NCBI GenBank assembly: GCA_964593065.1 | Contig: CAZQGO010000006.1 | Span: forward strand, 1-64,000 | Source: CAZQGO01 sp964593065 | Lineage (GTDB): Bacteria > Oederibacteriota > JAAXVQ01 | DNA length: 64,000 nucleotides | Direction of reading: 5' to 3' | In this document: piece after piece, positions 62,083-64,000 of the stretch | How the letters are laid out: every line of letters starts with the position of its first letter | How positions within the stretch are numbered: position 1 is the first letter of the stretch | Translations under genes and position numbers: made by a program | Notes under the pieces: generated by a model | Told to the model about the DNA's origin: nothing | The model's database searches: none | The model's input: only the letters and a program-made list of their open reading frames with translations

Positions 62083-63551
62083 TCCCCGCCTCCGACGCAC
62101 GGCCCGCCGGGCCGACCTTTCTGAGCATTTTTCGGCAGGTGTCCTTTTTTCAGTTGATCAATTCCGCCAGCGCTTTTCTGGTCAACATCCTTGTTGCCCG
62201 GCTGATCGGGCCCCGGGCCTTCGGCAACTTCTTCTTCTATGTGTCCACCGCGATCGTGACCACCGTCCTGTTCGATTTCGGGTTGTCCCGGACCCTGTTG
62301 CGCTACAGCGCGTTTCATCAATCCCGGGGCGAAATCCGGGAGAAGCTTTGCTATTATTCGGCGGTCCTGCGCTTAAAGACCCTGCTCGGACTCGCCCTGC
62401 TGGCCGCGGGCGTAGCCGCGGCCTGGGTCTGGGGGCGGGAATTGCGCTGGGAATTGAGCCTGGGGCTGCTGACCGGCTTCATTGTCAGTTACAGCCAGTT
62501 CTTGTCCGCCGTGGCGCAAACCGAAGAGGACTATTCCGCCTACAACCTGGTGCTGTCCTTCAGCACCTTGCGTTTGTGCTTGATCGGGCTGCTGGCCGCC
62601 GGCGGCCTGGTCCAGCTGGGGAATATTTACATTACATTTGTGGTGGCTCCGCTGCTCCTGGCCGCCATTCCCGGCTGGCGCTTGGGGCGGGACCTGGCCC
62701 AGGCCGGCGGAGTGCCGGAACGGCATTTTTTCCGCAACCTGATTCTTTTCGGACGCTGGATGGTGTTGCTCGCCGTTTTGGAGACCGTGTACCAGCGCCT
62801 GGACGTGCTCCTGGTTCGCGGCCTGACCAACGCGGAACAGGCGGGGTATTATTCTGGCGCCCTGGCGTTCTTCGGCATCGTCTATATGCTGCCCACCTTT
62901 TCCGCGGTGCTGGTCTATCCCAAGTTCGTCAAGGCCATCGGGCAGGGAGACCGCGAGGCGCTTCGCTATTTCTACCGCCACTCCACGGATTTAATGGCCT
63001 TCATCGCCATCCCCCTGGCCCTGGGGCTGTGGTCGGTCACTCCGGAACTGGTCCACAACGTCCTCGGCGCCAAATATCTCGCCTCCGCGCCCTTGTTCAA
63101 GTACATGGCGGTTTACTCGCTGATTCTGGGGGCCCATTTGAATTCTGGGGGCCTGTTCTTCGCGCACGACCGGCCGCAATGGGTGGTCCTCATCACCTTG
63201 GCCGCCCTGCTCACGAACTTGTCCGCCAATTTATGGCTCATCCCGCGCCTGGGCATTGCCGGGGCCGGGATCGCCATTTGCCTGGCGGTGGGGGTCAGCC
63301 TGTTGCTGTCCTGGGGCCTGATCCGAAGGCAATTCGGCCTGCTGCCGGATTTGCGGCACCTGGGCGGCTACCTGCTGTTCGGAGGGCTCATGGCGGCGGG
63401 GGTCCGCCTCCTGCCGGGAGGCGGTTGGGGCGCGCTGGCGCTGAAAGTCGCATGCGGCGCCTCGGTCTACGCATTGTGCCTCTTAGGCGCGGAGCGCTGG
63501 CTGGGCCGCGGCTGGATTCCGCGTTCCCTGGCAAGCTTGGAGAGGACGTAA
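62079..63551 (+). CDS. Wzx-type O-antigen/polysaccharide flippase
   Basis: The protein has 490 residues with about 12-14 membrane helices from residue 20 onward. FLVNILVARLIGPRAFGNFFF is the usual start of the MOP/polysaccharide-synthase family. It should flip an undecaprenyl-linked repeat unit to the periplasm. The ATG overlaps the rmd stop (ATGA). A Wzy polymerase is not seen in the window. Confidence 0.85.
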   Translation: MIPASDARPAGPTFLSIFRQVSFFQLINSASAFLVNILVARLIGPRAFGNFFFYVSTAIVTTVLFDFGLSRTLLRYSAFHQSRGEIREKLCYYSAVLRLKTLLGLALLAAGVAAAWVWGRELRWELSLGLLTGFIVSYSQFLSAVAQTEEDYSAYNLVLSFSTLRLCLIGLLAAGGLVQLGNIYITFVVAPLLLAAIPGWRLGRDLAQAGGVPERHFFRNLILFGRWMVLLAVLETVYQRLDVLLVRGLTNAEQAGYYSGALAFFGIVYMLPTFSAVLVYPKFVKAIGQGDREALRYFYRHSTDLMAFIAIPLALGLWSVTPELVHNVLGAKYLASAPLFKYMAVYSLILGAHLNSGGLFFAHDRPQWVVLITLAALLTNLSANLWLIPRLGIAGAGIAICLAVGVSLLLSWGLIRRQFGLLPDLRHLGGYLLFGGLMAAGVRLLPGGGWGALALKVACGASVYALCLLGAERWLGRGWIPRSLASLERT

Positions 63552-63552
63552 C

Positions 63553-64000
63553 GTGGAAACGCGCGTCTGGATGGTCACTTTAAGCTGGAACGGACGGGCG
63601 GCGACCCTGGCCTGCCTGGAATCCATCGCCCGGCAGAGCCTGCAGCCGGAAGTCGTCCTGGTCATTGACAACGGCAGCAGCGACGGCCTGGAGGAACCGC
63701 TGCGGCGCCGTTTTCCGCACGTCCGCTATGTGCCCCTCCGGCATAACATCGGTTTTGCGGGGGGCATGAATTTGGGGATCCGCCAGGCCCTGGCCGCCGG
63801 CGCCGACTATGTTTTCACCACCAGCAACGCCACGATCTTCGACCCGCGCTGCCTTGCCTTTCTGGTTCGGGCTTTGGCGGACGCTCCCCGGGCCGCGGCC
63901 TGCGCTCCGAAAATATTCCTGGACCAGCCTCCCGGGCATATTTATTACCACGGCGGGTATTTTACCCGCGCGACCCTCAATCCGGCCCATCAGGATCAGT
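63553..64000 (+). CDS. GT2-family glycosyltransferase, 3' end cut by window
   Basis: About 149 codons are visible from the GTG at 63553, preceded by GGAGAGG. The start is typical of rhamnosyltransferase-like GT2 enzymes: VTLSWNGRAATLACLESIA, VLVIDNGSSDG and NIGFAGGMNLGI. Where these enzymes carry NPD or NND for metal and sugar binding, the sequence reads TTSNATIF, without an Asp. The 3' part is outside the window. It probably adds one sugar of the O-antigen repeat. Confidence 0.8.
   Translation, partial: METRVWMVTLSWNGRAATLACLESIARQSLQPEVVLVIDNGSSDGLEEPLRRRFPHVRYVPLRHNIGFAGGMNLGIRQALAAGADYVFTTSNATIFDPRCLAFLVRALADAPRAAACAPKIFLDQPPGHIYYHGGYFTRATLNPAHQDQ

Overview
The window is a 64 kb piece of a GC-rich (by eye about 63-65%) bacterial chromosome with nearly every gene on the + strand, tightly packed and often overlapping by 4 nt. 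The organism has an outer membrane: there is an LptD, a PilQ secretin, a small outer-membrane barrel and an O-antigen-type cluster. A FlgD-like C-terminal domain on a secreted protein, CheC, HslVU and an FtsA-like protein with an unusually long C-terminus fit an uncultured diderm lineage better than a standard proteobacterium. I could not assign a phylum. I found no rRNA, tRNA, CRISPR array, transposase or integrase.

Layout. 0-6.1 kb: 3' end of dnaK, dnaJ, a beta-propeller lipoprotein, rsmE, a TldE-type gene and aroE. 6.1-17.3 kb: a type IV pilus block (pilT, a pilin-like gene, pilMNOPQ) followed by aroC, aroK, a phosphate butyryltransferase-like gene and rlmI. 17.4-24.2 kb: cheA, cheC, the FtsA-like gene, dprA and the barrel gene. 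24.3-31.6 kb: comB, topA, an unknown gene, xerC, hslV and hslU. 31.6-34.8 kb: argB, argD, argF. 34.8-44.4 kb: an accessory region. 44.4-50.6 kb: argG, argH, a solitary sugar-type ABC ATPase and lptD. 50.7-64 kb: nucleotide-sugar and O-antigen genes (UDP-glucuronate, dTDP-, GDP- and CDP-deoxysugar routes), a flippase and a partial glycosyltransferase, running off the window.

The most interesting part is 34.8-44.4 kb. It splits an otherwise contiguous arginine cluster (argBDF | argGH). It contains a secreted protein, a lectin-tipped fibre-like protein, three polytopic GT-C-like membrane proteins, a SIR2-like protein and a dolichol-phosphate-mannose-synthase-like transferase. From about 35.9 to 39.77 kb the DNA becomes strongly AT-rich. 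Inside that stretch lies a second, diverged copy of the last 29 codons of argF. Four of the five differences are at third codon positions, so this copy evolved as coding sequence. It looks like an attachment-site footprint left when an integrative or cargo element used the 3' end of argF. The SIR2-like gene, a candidate NAD-consuming defence gene, lies just beyond this repeat.

Other points of interest are a PilT with altered catalytic residues, an intrinsic-terminator hairpin inside the signal-peptide codons of lptD, a shikimate kinase with a changed P-loop, and a long leader in front of pilM.
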